From Schizochytrium sp. CCTCC M209059 (Eukaryota > Sar > Bigyra > Thraustochytrida > Thraustochytriidae), in the NCBI GenBank assembly GCA_000818945.1, contig KN805387.1, positions 555,458 through 619,457 of the forward strand: a DNA stretch of 64,000 nucleotides. The letters run 5' to 3'. How positions within the stretch are numbered: the first letter of the stretch is position 1; every line of letters begins with the position of its first letter. Below are positions 29,377 through 39,995 of the stretch, in pieces. A model generated the notes under the pieces. That model was given only the letters and a program-made list of their open reading frames with translations. It did no database searches and was not told where the DNA came from. Made by a program: the position numbers and the translations under genes.

Positions 29377-31034
29377 ATGGGCAGCAAGAAAGCGGCCCTG
29401 ACGGGAGACCGCGCCAAGTGGATCAAGGCGAGCGTGGCGGCCTTCGTGCTGTGCTACTGCCTGCTGCTGGGCTTGCAGGCGCAGTCCGAGTGGCTGGAAA
29501 AGGCCGCCAACACCGATAATGTGCACTCGAAATCGAGCCTGCTCCCCTCCGAGGGCGAGTACCCGGACCAGGACGACGTGCCCACGGAGGGAGAGACGCA
29601 AGGGGTTATCTCTGAGGATGAGTCGCGGCTCCTCGAAAAGGAGCGCGCCCACGAGATCAGCAGCGGCGACGCTGCAGGAGAGAAAACCATCGGCGTCCCC
29701 GTCCCCGAACTTGGCGGTCTTATTATCCAAAATGGCGAAGAGTACATGAACGCGCCCTACATGGAGGTCCCACCGGCACCAGCGGACAAGTCCGTGTACA
29801 AGCAGCTCTGGCCTTTGCAACGCATGCACGACAAGTACTTTACCACGTACCCGCACCGCAGATCCATCCCGCGTCTCGGACAGCGTATCTCGCGCAAGCA
29901 GTTTCACGAGGTTTTTCGCAAGCGCAGCATCCCCGTCATCATTCCCTTCGAGTACATTCGCCATCTTGGCTTTGCCACCCAGGGCCACACGCTACAAGAG
30001 CTGCGAGAAATGTTCCCCTTTGAGCCCACGGAGTCCAAAGAGTCTGCCATCAAGCGCAAGGAGTTCCATGTGAATGGAGCCTGGGGCATCAAGGGCAAGG
30101 ACAAGTCGATCCCCTGGGAGCGCGCCATTTGGAAGCTCGAGCAAGAGGCCCCTGTGCTCATGAACGGGCCCAATCTCAGCTTGCGCAACATCCCCCGCAA
30201 CATGAAGCTTCAGAATCAACAGCTCGCCGAATGGAACGTCTCTTACCCTCCTTTTCTGCGTAAAAAGGATTTTCAGCCCCCGACAATGTGGTTTGGTACC
30301 TCGAGCTCTGACACTGTAAGTTTGTTCTGCCCATATTTTCCGTCATTTCCAGCTCGCTTTTATTAAAAAAAAGGAAAAGCCTGCTCGACTTGCACCGCAC
30401 AATCACATGCTAACAACGAGAGCACTTCACATACATGTACAGAAACTCCATGCGGACTGCTGCGATAACTGGGTCAGCCAGATCATGGGTACCAAGCGCT
30501 GGTACATTGCGCCGCCCTCGGATACACCGAAACTCCTGCCCGTGCACTGCTCGGGCAAGAACAAGGGACTTTGCTGGTCGTCGCTGCTCATGCCAATGCG
30601 CGATGTCCTTCCTCGCCTTCGGCCCATTCGGGACAGTCTCGAATCCATCGAAATCGCTGTCAAGGCAGGCGAAATGCTTTATTTGGTACGTTAACTCGTT
30701 GTCTCGGTCTTTTCCCGCGGTCAAGGTTGCAAAACAGGGAGAGAGAGAGAGAGTTGTGGTATTGTGGACTAACGAGAAGAGTCAACGATTATCTCGTGCG
30801 ACGATACACTGCTTCGACAACTCGGTTTGCACTGCTCAGCCAGGAGGGTGGTACCATCATATTCGAAACGACGGCCCGACGATCATGGTAAACTTTTGGT
30901 CGTGGGGCTGTCCAAACAACCAACTTGCTGTCGATAAGGACCCGTCGCGCCCGGATCGACCAGACTTCAAGGGGCAGAACTGTGCAAAGGAAGCCAAGGA
31001 GATCGAAGACTTCATCTACGGAAGTGAATTGTAA
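29377..31034 (+). CDS. JmjC/cupin-8 Fe(II)/2-oxoglutarate oxygenase, type II membrane protein, 3 exons
   Basis: Exons are 29377-30315, 30443-30685 and 30840-31034, giving 458 residues. Both introns are phase 0: the first opens GTAAGT and closes ACAG, the second opens GTACGT and closes CTCAG. A membrane span lies at about residues 15-35, so the oxygenase domain should face the ER/Golgi lumen. The Fe(II) facial triad is intact: H316 and D318 in KLHADCCDNW, and H400 in PGGWYHH. GTKRWYIAPP supplies the usual Lys for 2-oxoglutarate. Family members hydroxylate protein side chains; the substrate here is unknown. The gene lies tail-to-tail with a paralogue at 31717-33487 and shares FQPPTMW, NIPRNMKL and PVIIPF with it. 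The start follows a purine-rich leader (agcaccATGG), a very strong context. The splice model is my reading, supported by the paralogue. Confidence 0.87.
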
Positions 31035-31716
31035 ATCTTTGCACGATAAAAACAAGAAAAGAAGAAAAGACACAGACGTTACGCCGGACCAAGTATTAAA
31101 AAGATGGAATACAAGAAACGAACCGAAACACACACACGCATCAACCTCTAGCCTACATACGCCTATTGGCAGTCTTTCCATCGCCGTGGAAAGCTTGATC
31201 GGAGCTTATTTTGTTTTTTCCTTACTTGCCTATATAAAAGTAAACCAGACATTCAAAAGCGCCATCACTATTGCTTTCGTCTTGTGCCATGGAGAGAAAG
31301 AGGTAGTTACTGAATCTATTCTTTAAAAAACTTGTAAGAGGTCTTATGAAAAGGTAAAAATCTCATCTCCACATCGCAGCTCAATCTCATCATCTCCACA
31401 TCGCAACGCAATCCCATCATCTCCACATCGCAACGCAATCCCATCATTTCCACATCGCAAGTTAATTTCATTATTTTCTCATAGTAACTCAATGTTCCGC
31501 AAACTCTTTTTCTCCTAGTGCCAAATATACTAGTACGCCAATTCTTAAGTTTGAGGGAATGCATGCAGAATACTTGTTCATCTTGGTGTCCTATCTCACC
31601 TTACCCAATCCAGCCCTTTGCATCGACATTAAGCAGAATTTTCCATCCGGAGGCAAATCATAAAGCACAAGATCGTTCATGGTCTTTCCGTTTTTCTTCT
31701 TTTCTTCGTAACCGGC
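31035..31716. other. Spacer between the two convergent JmjC genes
   Basis: Both 3' ends point into this 682-bp spacer. It contains a four-copy 27-bp minisatellite at about 31361-31473 and AT-rich flanks likely to hold poly(A) signals. No gene is seen. Confidence 0.5.
31361..31473. repeat. 27-bp minisatellite, four copies
   Basis: CCACATCGCA recurs at 31369, 31396, 31423 and 31450, an exact 27-bp period. The outer copies are more diverged. It lies between two gene tails. Confidence 0.9.
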
Positions 31717-33487
31717 CTAATCTTGATAAATGAAGGCATCGTAGTCCTTGGCGCGCTCATCGCACTTGTGAAAATCAGGTCGATCCGTGCGCAGCGGATC
31801 CAAGTCGAGCGCAATCTGGCTATTTGCGCAACCAATGGCCCAAAAGTTGACCCTGTGCAGCGAGCAGAAAAACAAAAATGAAAGGAAACGAAACGAAACG
31901 AAACGAAACGAAAGAGCAGAGTCAGTGAAATGAGCGCATAGAGGGCCCCATAAAAAGGCTGCAAAAAAACTTACATAATGGTCGGGCCCCGGTTACTGAT
32001 CATGTGCCACCAGCCTGCCGGCAAATAGAGCATCTCGCCCGCATTGACGTCGACGTCAATGTATTCAAGCTTTTCCTTCATGGCGCGCTCCTTGGGCGTA
32101 AGGTTTTTGCGAAAGGGAAACTTGAGCGGTGACCAGCACAATGCGGTGTGCTTGCCGACACAGGCGTTGGGCCAAAGCTTGCGGCTATCCGTGGGTGGCG
32201 CGATGAACCACCGCTTGGTACCCTGCACGTGGCTGACCCAGTTATCGCAGCAGTCATGGTGCATTTTCTGTTCATCGTGTAAGCACAAAGCGATACGTTA
32301 GTAGCCTGTCATCAGAAACAAAGATGGACGACAAACGAAAAGAGGATATACAAAGCACTTACCGTGTCCGCAGAGGTGGTGCCCATCCACATGGTCGGGG
32401 GCTGGAACTCCGAGGAGGGGAGAAAGGGCGGGTAGCTAATGTTGAACTTGGCAAGCTCACTGGCGGGCAGCTTCATGTTACGCGGAATGTTGCGGTTGCC
32501 GGTGCCACTTGCGCCATACACAATCTTGGTATCCTGCTCGAGCTTCCACAGGGCTGGGCCAAAGTCTACGTCTCGCTTACCCTTGTACAAACCCTGCTGG
32601 TTGTACTCTTGGCGCATTAGCGCGGTTTTCTTGGCAATTTTAGGCTCGTACGGGAACTCCTTGCGAAGATCCTTGAGCGTCCACCCTTTAGTGAGCACGC
32701 CCAGGTGGCGCATGTACTTGAAAGGGATGATGACAGGCGTGCTCGTCTTGCGAAAGATTTCGTGGAACTGCTGCCGCGTGATCGGCTGTCCGATGCGCGG
32801 AATGTAGCGTTTGTGTGAATGTTTGCGGTAGAAATCCTCGTGCATTTCAAGCTGTGGCCACATTTTCTTGTACAGCGTTTTGGGCTCAATGGGCTTCTCC
32901 GGGACAACAATATCGGGCGCCTCCATGTACTTGTCGCCGTCAATGATGTAGAGTCCGCCGAGGCTCTCCACCGGAATACCTTCCCAGTCCTCGCGATGCT
33001 CTTCGCCGCTGTGAGCGCGCTCAATCTCCTCCTCGGCCATTTCTTCGAGATGGAGCTCTTCTGGCGAAAGCGGCTCCGACGCGGCGCCACCTTCATCATT
33101 GTCGGGCACCTCGTCGTCCTGAATCGGGTACGCGCCATTCAGAGCCTCCTCGGCGGCGAGCTCAGCTTCCGACGAGAGCGCATTGACATCTCCCGCGGAC
33201 TCTTCGCCTGCATCGTCCGTTGTCGATTGCCGCAGCTGTGCTTGCTGCGCATCGGGAGCGCCCACCTTGCCGAGTTCCTGGTCCCGACCCTGGAGCGCCG
33301 ACCCCGAGTTCACGTCGCTGTCGTTCCTGCTGCTTGCAAGCGAGAAGACCAAAAGGACCACCAGCACTGCGATGACCACATCCTTGACGGCGGGCTTCCA
33401 GCCGGCCTTCTTCTTGCCCTTGCTGTCGCCGCCGCCCAGGAGGCTCTCGCCGCGCTCGAAGCCGGTCACGCCCCGTGCCCGGAGCAT
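31717..33487 (-). CDS. JmjC/cupin-8 oxygenase paralogue, type II membrane protein, 3 exons
   Basis: Exons on the - strand are 33487-32363, 32267-31975 and 31852-31717, giving 517 residues. The first intron (95 nt, phase 0, after SADT) matches the first intron of the neighbouring paralogue. The second (122 nt) splits the Met of GPTIM and lies about 20 residues further on than the paralogue's. The membrane span is at about residues 33-53, followed by a long acidic stem. The Fe(II) ligands are H378 and D380 (KMHHDCCDNW) and H463 (PAGWWHM). The Lys in GTKRWFIAPP is kept. The second intron contains a GAAAC pentanucleotide run (about 31884-31912). A lumenal protein hydroxylase is expected, substrate unknown. 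The start at 33487 is the first ATG of the frame. A sister role to the 29377 gene is likely. Confidence 0.87.
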
Positions 33488-35707
33488 CGTGTTTTTGCCG
33501 TCAATTCGATCCCCGCCCGTAGGGAGTCCAACCAGCCAGCCGACCCCCGCGCGCCGCGCCCTCCTGCGTGCGCCCCGCGGGCCCCGCCTCGCCCGCCTCG
33601 CCCGCGTCCTCCGCCCGCTGCCGCCGCCGCCGCCGCGCGTCCCGAGCTCTCCCTCGCGCGCCGTCCCTGCTGCAGAACGGAGTTTGTTTGCTTGTTTCTT
33701 CTTTTCTTTGATTGCCCTGCTTGCTCTAGGCCTATAGTACGTAGTACTACAGTGCTCTGCTCTGCTCCGGCTCGCTCTGCTTCGCTAGTAACCACCTGAC
33801 CCATACCACGAGAGAGAGAGAGAAAAGAGCGTCCGTCGTTGGGACGCAGACCGCGTGTCCCGATGGCGCCCCGTCTGTGGACGGGTCCGGTGAGGAGAGG
33901 GGGCGCAAGAGGCCGCGGCAGAGTGCGCGAAGAAGCGTCCGCAGCTTTGGGTTCGCTGCCACCTCCGCTGGCCGCTCCGGGGAAGGGACTTTGGGAGGAC
34001 TGGGCGTATGGGGCCGGGGGTGACCATTGCCTAACTCGCCGCGAGACGCGGCTAAGAGCGTCGCGGTAAATCGCAAGAGCGGTGGTATAAAGTTGCAACT
34101 GCAGCTGCAGCGAACAGTGACAGGCGGTCGGTCGGTCGATCGATAGAGGTATCGAGCGCGAGGCGTTGTTGGTAGTAGAAGCCTGCGCTCGACGCAGCGA
34201 GACCGATAATGATCAGAAAGAGGAGGGCTGACCAAAATGCTGTCTTTCATGGAACACCTCCCAACGTACCAACCCTCCAACTCACTGTCAACACGTAACA
34301 AAGGCCGTCAGCCAGCCAGCAGCCAGACGTGAGGCTAACTTTGAGCGAGTCAATTTGGTGCAGCGTGAATCTTGCAGTGTAGCGCAAGTTGTGCATTCAG
34401 TGGCCGGCCAACAGCCACACATAGGGCCTGTGATTTCCTTGTGGCTGAGACGTCTTGTGGAGAATGAAACTATGCATGTACTAGAGGTCTGAAGAAGACC
34501 TGTCTCGCTGCCTTGCTCCCTGCCTTTCATGTCTAGGTTTCTGCGAGCATCTTTGACAACACCACTTGATCCTAAAAGGAGAATAAGAAAGAAGCACACA
34601 ACGTACACGTCGATCCCATCAATCGCTAAATTGGCGTGGCTTGGCAATCAAGAATACAGCTTTACACTGTTCCACCGTCCATAACAAGTGTAAGTGCCTG
34701 GGTTATACCCTCATTTGCAGACCCTTTCTGGCGCTAGAAAACAATGTCACCCTCCCTCGCATAACGAATGCCCTTTCACGATTGCATTCGTTGCATTGCC
34801 TTTCCGGCTGAGACTAGGAATTTGACACAATCCTCTCACAACTTATGTCCGAGTGACGAGGGCCATGGTCTCGCTCTTTGTCAATCATCGAATCGCAGTT
34901 CTCGCCAAGCCTCATTTCGTCAAAGCTCGAGAACTCGAGCGTTATAGAGGACGCCATCTATCACCTTCACGGCGAGGAAGGACATTCCCACACAACTTAA
35001 TTAATGCTTGCCGGCCAATGAGCTCGCAAACGATCTTCTCTACGTGCCATAAAAGAAGAAACGCCCCAACGATGCATCTCCCGGCCGCGGACTGCAAATG
35101 AGCAGGTTCCTGTACGCCTCGACGCTCACGCCTCGGCCGTCCGCCATGACAAGACCGCGTGCATCCGAGGCTTGCCGACGGCCACGCGTGAAAAGAAAGC
35201 AGGAAAGCAAAAGGGCCAAGAAAGCGCCAACTTGAACTCAGCCTTGTTTGCTTGCTCGCTAGTATAGTAGTACTTGGCAAATCCTGGAGGTCGAGGCGTG
35301 CGCTGCGCGGCGTCTGCGCGCGCGTGCGGCGCGGGTCGGCTGCGCTGCGCGGCGTGCGTGCGGCGTGGCGGCAGCGCGAGCGAGCGGCCGCGCCCGAGTC
35401 CGGCGGCATCGCGGGCAGCCGCGCCCCGGCCGTGCGGTCGGAGAAGAGGGGAAAGCGGTGGCGAAGGGAAGAAAGGCACGGCTTCGCGAATCTACGGCTC
35501 GCGCGAGACGCGCGCGTCGCGGAGGCCGGGCGCGGGGGGGCCGCGGCGCAGGGGCAGAGAGAAACGGGGCCAAGGGAAGAAAGGCACGGCTTCGCGAATC
35601 TACGGCTCGCGCGAGACGCGCGCGTCGCGGAGGCCGGTCGCGGGGAGGCCGCGGCGCAGGGGCAGAGAGAAACGGCGCCGCGAGGCGCGGAATAACCTCG
35701 GGCCCCC
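33488..35707. other. Divergent promoter region between JmjC paralogue and kinase genes
   Basis: 2.2 kb without a convincing gene. It holds a GCCTATAGTACGTAGTACTA palindromic block at about 33730-33749, CTCTG units near 33761-33780, moderately AT-rich DNA around 34.2-35.1 kb, and GC-rich DNA with a 108-bp tandem duplication at 35464-35679 just before the kinase start. The frame at 34288-34647 (-) lacks features. Confidence 0.5.
35464..35679. repeat. 108-bp tandem duplication upstream of the kinase gene
   Basis: Two adjacent copies of a 108-bp unit beginning AAGGGAAGAAAGGCACGG and ending near GCAGAGAGAAACGG differ at only a few bases. The second copy ends about 28 nt before the kinase ATG, so it lies in the leader or core promoter. 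Confidence 0.88.
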
Positions 35708-38700
35708 ATGGATCTGGCTTCGGGCGCGATCAACTGGTCCCCGAAGGGCGCCGCGGGATGGAGCCCTCTTCACTTGGCCGCCGCGTGCGGCGACATGAAG
35801 CGCCTCGTGACGCTGCTGGACTGCATCAAGGAGGAGGAGGACGAAAACAAGAGCGGCGACGAACGCCCCGGCCGCAGGCGACCCCTGCAATCAGAAGACA
35901 GAAGTAGTAGCCAACCCGGCAACCGCCTCGAAGCGCGGGCCTCGAGCGGCGACCGTGCCTTTCACGTCGCGCTCCGCAATGGCCAGGTCCTTGCGGCGCG
36001 CGAGCTGGCCCGCGCAGGATGCGACGTGCACGCCAAAGGCAAGGACGGCGAAACTGCCGCGCACATTTGCGCCTTGATGGACATGGCGGAGGAGCTCACG
36101 TGGATGATCCGCTCGCATAAGCTCGACCCGACTGTCACTACCGACCGCGGCGAGACCGTGATCCACTGTGCGAGTCGCGAATGCAGGATAAGCTTTCTGC
36201 AGTGGGCCACGCGTGAATCCTTTTGCACACCAGAATTCTTTTGCCAGGTCGACAAACTCGGACAGACCTGTGCGCACTACGCGGCCCGGAATGGTATTCG
36301 GACAGGGGTAAAGTGGGTCCTCGACTTCCTAGACTCGCTCGAGAAAAAAGACCCAGAATTTGACGTGCTTCTCGGCATTCCTCCTAACAATCAAGGCAAA
36401 GATCCCTGCGCCTTGGCGCGCAGTGAGGGTCATTACATGTGCGCAGAACTTTTGGATGAATACAAGAAGACCAAGACAAGGGATCGCAAGTTTCGCAAAC
36501 AAGCCCTGAAGCGTATGTTCGATGCTGCGCGGAGAAACAATCTGAAGTCCGTGCAGACGCTTCACAAGAAACACTCGCGATACTTTGATATCCTTGCGGC
36601 CCGCAATCCTCGTTCGGGCAACTGTGCAATATTCGAAGCGGCCGCATTCGGCAGCACTGAAATCGTGCGGTGGATCCTTGATCGTGCTGCGCGCGATGAC
36701 TTTTCATATATTGAGGTGACGAACCCACGCACGGGAGAAAGCTTGCTTCACAAGGCTGCTGCCTCGGGAAACGCCAGACTCGTCGAGCTCCTCTTGGACC
36801 GGGGATTTGATCCAGAAGCTAGTGATGAGAAAGGAGCGAAGCCGCTTGAGTTGGTCTCCGCTCACGATGCGGAGGCGATGGAACTTCTCAAAAGGGCAAC
36901 CGATAGACAAGAGTCCAAACTCAAGGAGGCGGAGGGTGTGGGTTCCTCGGACGCGCGTGCTCCTGGGGGGGCGCAAGGTGGGCAAGGTGCGGGGGGCGCC
37001 GGCTCGCGAGTGTCCGAGGGATCCACAGCTAAAGCTCGGAAACCTGAGCATTCTTCGTCCCAATCTTCGATCCAGTCTCGTCTTGAGGAAAAGCTATCTC
37101 ATTTGAAGGACTGGCTAGCAGACTTGGACATGGAGGACTGGCTCGACAAAATGTGCGAAGAGGGCTTTGACTCTCTTGAGCGAGCGCAACTCATTAACGA
37201 GGAGGATCTCGCTGATTGGGGAATGAAAAAGGGGTACCGTCGCTCATTCTTGCGCGCGCTCGAGTCCCTTCGCACCGATGACGCTGAACCCGATACCACC
37301 ACCGACGCCATCTCGGAACCTCCAAGCCCGGCAGCAGCTGCCGCGATTGCCAACGGGAGCGGCGCAAGCAGCACTCTTGCTGCAATAGCGACGACGTCAT
37401 CGACGGCCTCGACTTCGCCCTTGTCTTCGTCCTCATCGCTGCTCCCTCCTTCGTCCGCGCCATCCAACAAACCTTCGTACACCGCCCTGCAGCCGTTGCT
37501 TTATGACGAGATGCTCAACGATTTGCGTGAGGGCGACGAGGTCACTATTGATGGATTCACGGCAGGCAACAAGTACGCCCGGGGTCAACCTAGGCGGTAT
37601 GTTTTACGTAGAAGTGGACCCGTGTACGAGTGCACCTGCCCCGAGTGGAAGCTAAATCAAGGGCCGCGAGAGGCCCGAACCTGCGATCACCTCAAGGAGT
37701 TTCGCGGCGAGCAGGCAGAGCTTCGTCGCATCGATTTGCAGCGCATGCGCATGTTCCAAATGCAATCGCTTCAAAATGAAATTCGCAATCGCGTGGCACG
37801 GAACAAGGTCACGCGCTCGTTTACAGTAAGTGGGATTTCCTCAGTGTCGGCGGCCTCGGGGTTGGATTCCAAGGCGAGCTCGGGCGAATCAGCACACTCG
37901 GGATCAAACCGTTTGAACCCATCAAGGTCGGTAGGCAAACCGTTAGCGCGCTCCCAGTCTGTGTCGAGTTCAGTCCTATCGCGCGAATCGCTCCAGGAGT
38001 CTGTCGGCGTGCCCTCGCACCAGATTTTGGCCTACGAGGAGTTGACCTTTGGGCAAATTATTGGCGAAGGCTCCTTTGGCGTTGTGCGTGCGGCCGAGTG
38101 GCGCGGTATGCTGGTCGCGGTCAAGGAACTCCGCGGAAACGAAAAGCTCATGTTGGCGGGCTCGAACCCAAGTGGAGTCGAGATCGACGCGGCGCTACTT
38201 GGGGGCGATCATGCTGGTGTTGGCGCTGGCGGTGCCAGGGCGGGCGAGGGCGAGGGCGAGAACAATGGAAATCCGTCTGGGCTCGCGCGCGGGGCTTCGT
38301 GTTCGTCCGAGGAGTGGGATTTGAAGCACGAGGCGGCCATGATGTCTCGCGTCAGCAACCACGAGAATATCGTTCCCTTTGTCGGGGTGCTGCTGACTCC
38401 GCGGCCCTGTGTAGTCACCAAGCTTATGCGTGGCGGGTCGGTGGAAGACATGCTTGTTGTTCCCGGTCCTTTGTACAAACGTAAGACTATCCCGGAGGCG
38501 CGCATTTTGCAAATGCTCGTCGACGCTGCCGCAGGAGTGTTGCATCTTCACTCGGAGGGAGTCATTCATCGCGACATTGCCTCGCGCAATCTCTTGGTCG
38601 ACGAAAATTTGCGCGTCAAGGTTGCCGACTTTGGTTTTGCGAGGATCAAGGAAATCAATCGCTCCAAAGGCTACACTTCGCAGCACGTGGGGCCTATCAA

Positions 38701-39085
38701 GTGGATGGCGCCGGAGGCCATGCGATATCGTCGATTTTCCGAACAAACGGACGTCTTTTCATTCGGAGTGACTCTCTTCGAGGTCCTCGTCGGCAAGCGT
38801 CCTTGGGAGGGTATCGAAAGCATGGACGTGGTGTACCGGATTTGCGACGGTGAGCGTCAGCTCGTTCCTGACGAGGTGGAGTGCAACCAGGCGCTTCGCG
38901 ATCTCGTCAAGCGTTGTCAACGTCACGGGCCCGAGGAGCGCCCTGTTATGAAGGAGGTCCACCGCATTCTTGCCTCGGTCTTGCAGACCTCGCAGACACC
39001 TCCGCCAAAGCCTCCGACTTCGTCTGCATCTCACACCCCGTCAGCGGCGGCTCAAGGCAGAAATTACGTTCCTTTTCACTCCTAG
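35708..39085 (+). CDS. Ankyrin-SAM-SWIM-protein kinase (tyrosine-kinase-like) multidomain protein
   Basis: One uninterrupted frame of 1125 residues. Ankyrin-type repeats fill about residues 15-395 (GWSPLHLAAACGD, GETAAHICALMD, GESLLHKAAASGN). A SAM domain lies at about 466-523 (DMEDWLDKMCEEGFDSLERA). A SWIM zinc finger lies at about 630-662, with Cys642 and Cys644 (ECTC), then Cys659 and His661 (TCDHL). A kinase domain spans about 778-1092: GEGSFG loop, Lys806 in AVKEL, Glu875 in KHEAAM, HRDIASRN, DFG at 974-976, and GPIKWMAPEAM. All catalytic residues are intact. HRDxASRN and PIKWMAPE are more tyrosine-kinase-like than serine/threonine-like, placing it in the TKL/TK region. A ~55-residue Gly-rich insert separates the beta3 Lys from the alphaC Glu. 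The combination suggests a scaffolded signalling kinase. Start context is ccccATGG. Confidence 0.9.
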   Translation: MDLASGAINWSPKGAAGWSPLHLAAACGDMKRLVTLLDCIKEEEDENKSGDERPGRRRPLQSEDRSSSQPGNRLEARASSGDRAFHVALRNGQVLAARELARAGCDVHAKGKDGETAAHICALMDMAEELTWMIRSHKLDPTVTTDRGETVIHCASRECRISFLQWATRESFCTPEFFCQVDKLGQTCAHYAARNGIRTGVKWVLDFLDSLEKKDPEFDVLLGIPPNNQGKDPCALARSEGHYMCAELLDEYKKTKTRDRKFRKQALKRMFDAARRNNLKSVQTLHKKHSRYFDILAARNPRSGNCAIFEAAAFGSTEIVRWILDRAARDDFSYIEVTNPRTGESLLHKAAASGNARLVELLLDRGFDPEASDEKGAKPLELVSAHDAEAMELLKRATDRQESKLKEAEGVGSSDARAPGGAQGGQGAGGAGSRVSEGSTAKARKPEHSSSQSSIQSRLEEKLSHLKDWLADLDMEDWLDKMCEEGFDSLERAQLINEEDLADWGMKKGYRRSFLRALESLRTDDAEPDTTTDAISEPPSPAAAAAIANGSGASSTLAAIATTSSTASTSPLSSSSSLLPPSSAPSNKPSYTALQPLLYDEMLNDLREGDEVTIDGFTAGNKYARGQPRRYVLRRSGPVYECTCPEWKLNQGPREARTCDHLKEFRGEQAELRRIDLQRMRMFQMQSLQNEIRNRVARNKVTRSFTVSGISSVSAASGLDSKASSGESAHSGSNRLNPSRSVGKPLARSQSVSSSVLSRESLQESVGVPSHQILAYEELTFGQIIGEGSFGVVRAAEWRGMLVAVKELRGNEKLMLAGSNPSGVEIDAALLGGDHAGVGAGGARAGEGEGENNGNPSGLARGASCSSEEWDLKHEAAMMSRVSNHENIVPFVGVLLTPRPCVVTKLMRGGSVEDMLVVPGPLYKRKTIPEARILQMLVDAAAGVLHLHSEGVIHRDIASRNLLVDENLRVKVADFGFARIKEINRSKGYTSQHVGPIKWMAPEAMRYRRFSEQTDVFSFGVTLFEVLVGKRPWEGIESMDVVYRICDGERQLVPDEVECNQALRDLVKRCQRHGPEERPVMKEVHRILASVLQTSQTPPPKPPTSSASHTPSAAAQGRNYVPFHS

Positions 39086-39995
39086 CCTGGCTTGTAGTCG
39101 GCGCTGTGCCCGCCCATCTTTCTTTCTGTCTGACTACTTTTACTAATCACCCTGATTGTGAGCCAATTTGATTTATCTTTATGTCACGTAGTTTTCATTC
39201 TCGAGAGGCCCCAATCGCAGCAGCTGCAGCAGACTGCCGGGCTCTACCTGTGGTCGCACATCACCAACCATGGCGATCGCTCTTGCTTTATTATATGTTG
39301 ATTAGCTCTGAAAATTCACCCAAATCCTTGACTTGCTCCCTACCATCTCTCCAGACGTTCAGTGTTCCGAGCTTTTGCACCCAGCATCAGCATCAGCATC
39401 AGCAACTGTATGATTTTCTTCCGCGTCTGCTCGCCGTTTCGCATTCCCGCCACCTAGGCTGCGTGCTGCTCCTCCTGGTGCTTGCTGGTACGTGTGCAGT
39501 CCACTCGTCGCCCACATCCACCGCAGGTGCACCAGAAATGCCTCTCCTCTCGGCGTCCTGCCGTTTCGCGGTCGCACCTCCACACAGTCGGTTCACAGTG
39601 AAGCGCTGTGGATCCGGCGAGAAGCCCGCGAGGGCGTAGCTGCGGGGTGGCTTGCGTGAGCACGTGCCGCGCTGCGGGTGCGCGGTGGCGCGATGGAGCG
39701 AGGGAGGCGGCGATGCTTTCCGCGCCGCGCTCATGCCCTCGCGCCCACCCCGTCCCTCGCGCCCCTCCCCGTCCCTCGCGCCCTCGCGCCCGCGGGCGAG
39801 CGCAGACCAGACCCTCCCCTCTGTCCGCGCAGCGCGCAGGTTCGCGAGGCTTTTGCAGGGACTCAACACACTTCGGTCGGCCGCACGATTTATGCGCAAA
39901 GACCAGCGCCGGCAGCGCGAAGAAATACCGCGAGAGCGGCAGCGCGAAAGAGCAGCTGCTCTGGCTGACTGCGAAGGCGAGCAGACCTTTAACGC
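39086..39995. other. Intergenic between kinase and Patched-like genes
   Basis: The left part is the likely 3' region of the kinase gene. CAGCAT repeats occur near 39383-39402, and GC-rich DNA with CCTCGCGCCC units occurs near 39735-39795 before the Patched-like start. No gene is seen. Confidence 0.45.

Noticed and set aside
34288..34647. 119-residue - strand reading frame with a hydrophobic stretch
   Set aside because: No homologous motif, isolated, and in AT-richer intergenic DNA where such frames arise by chance.
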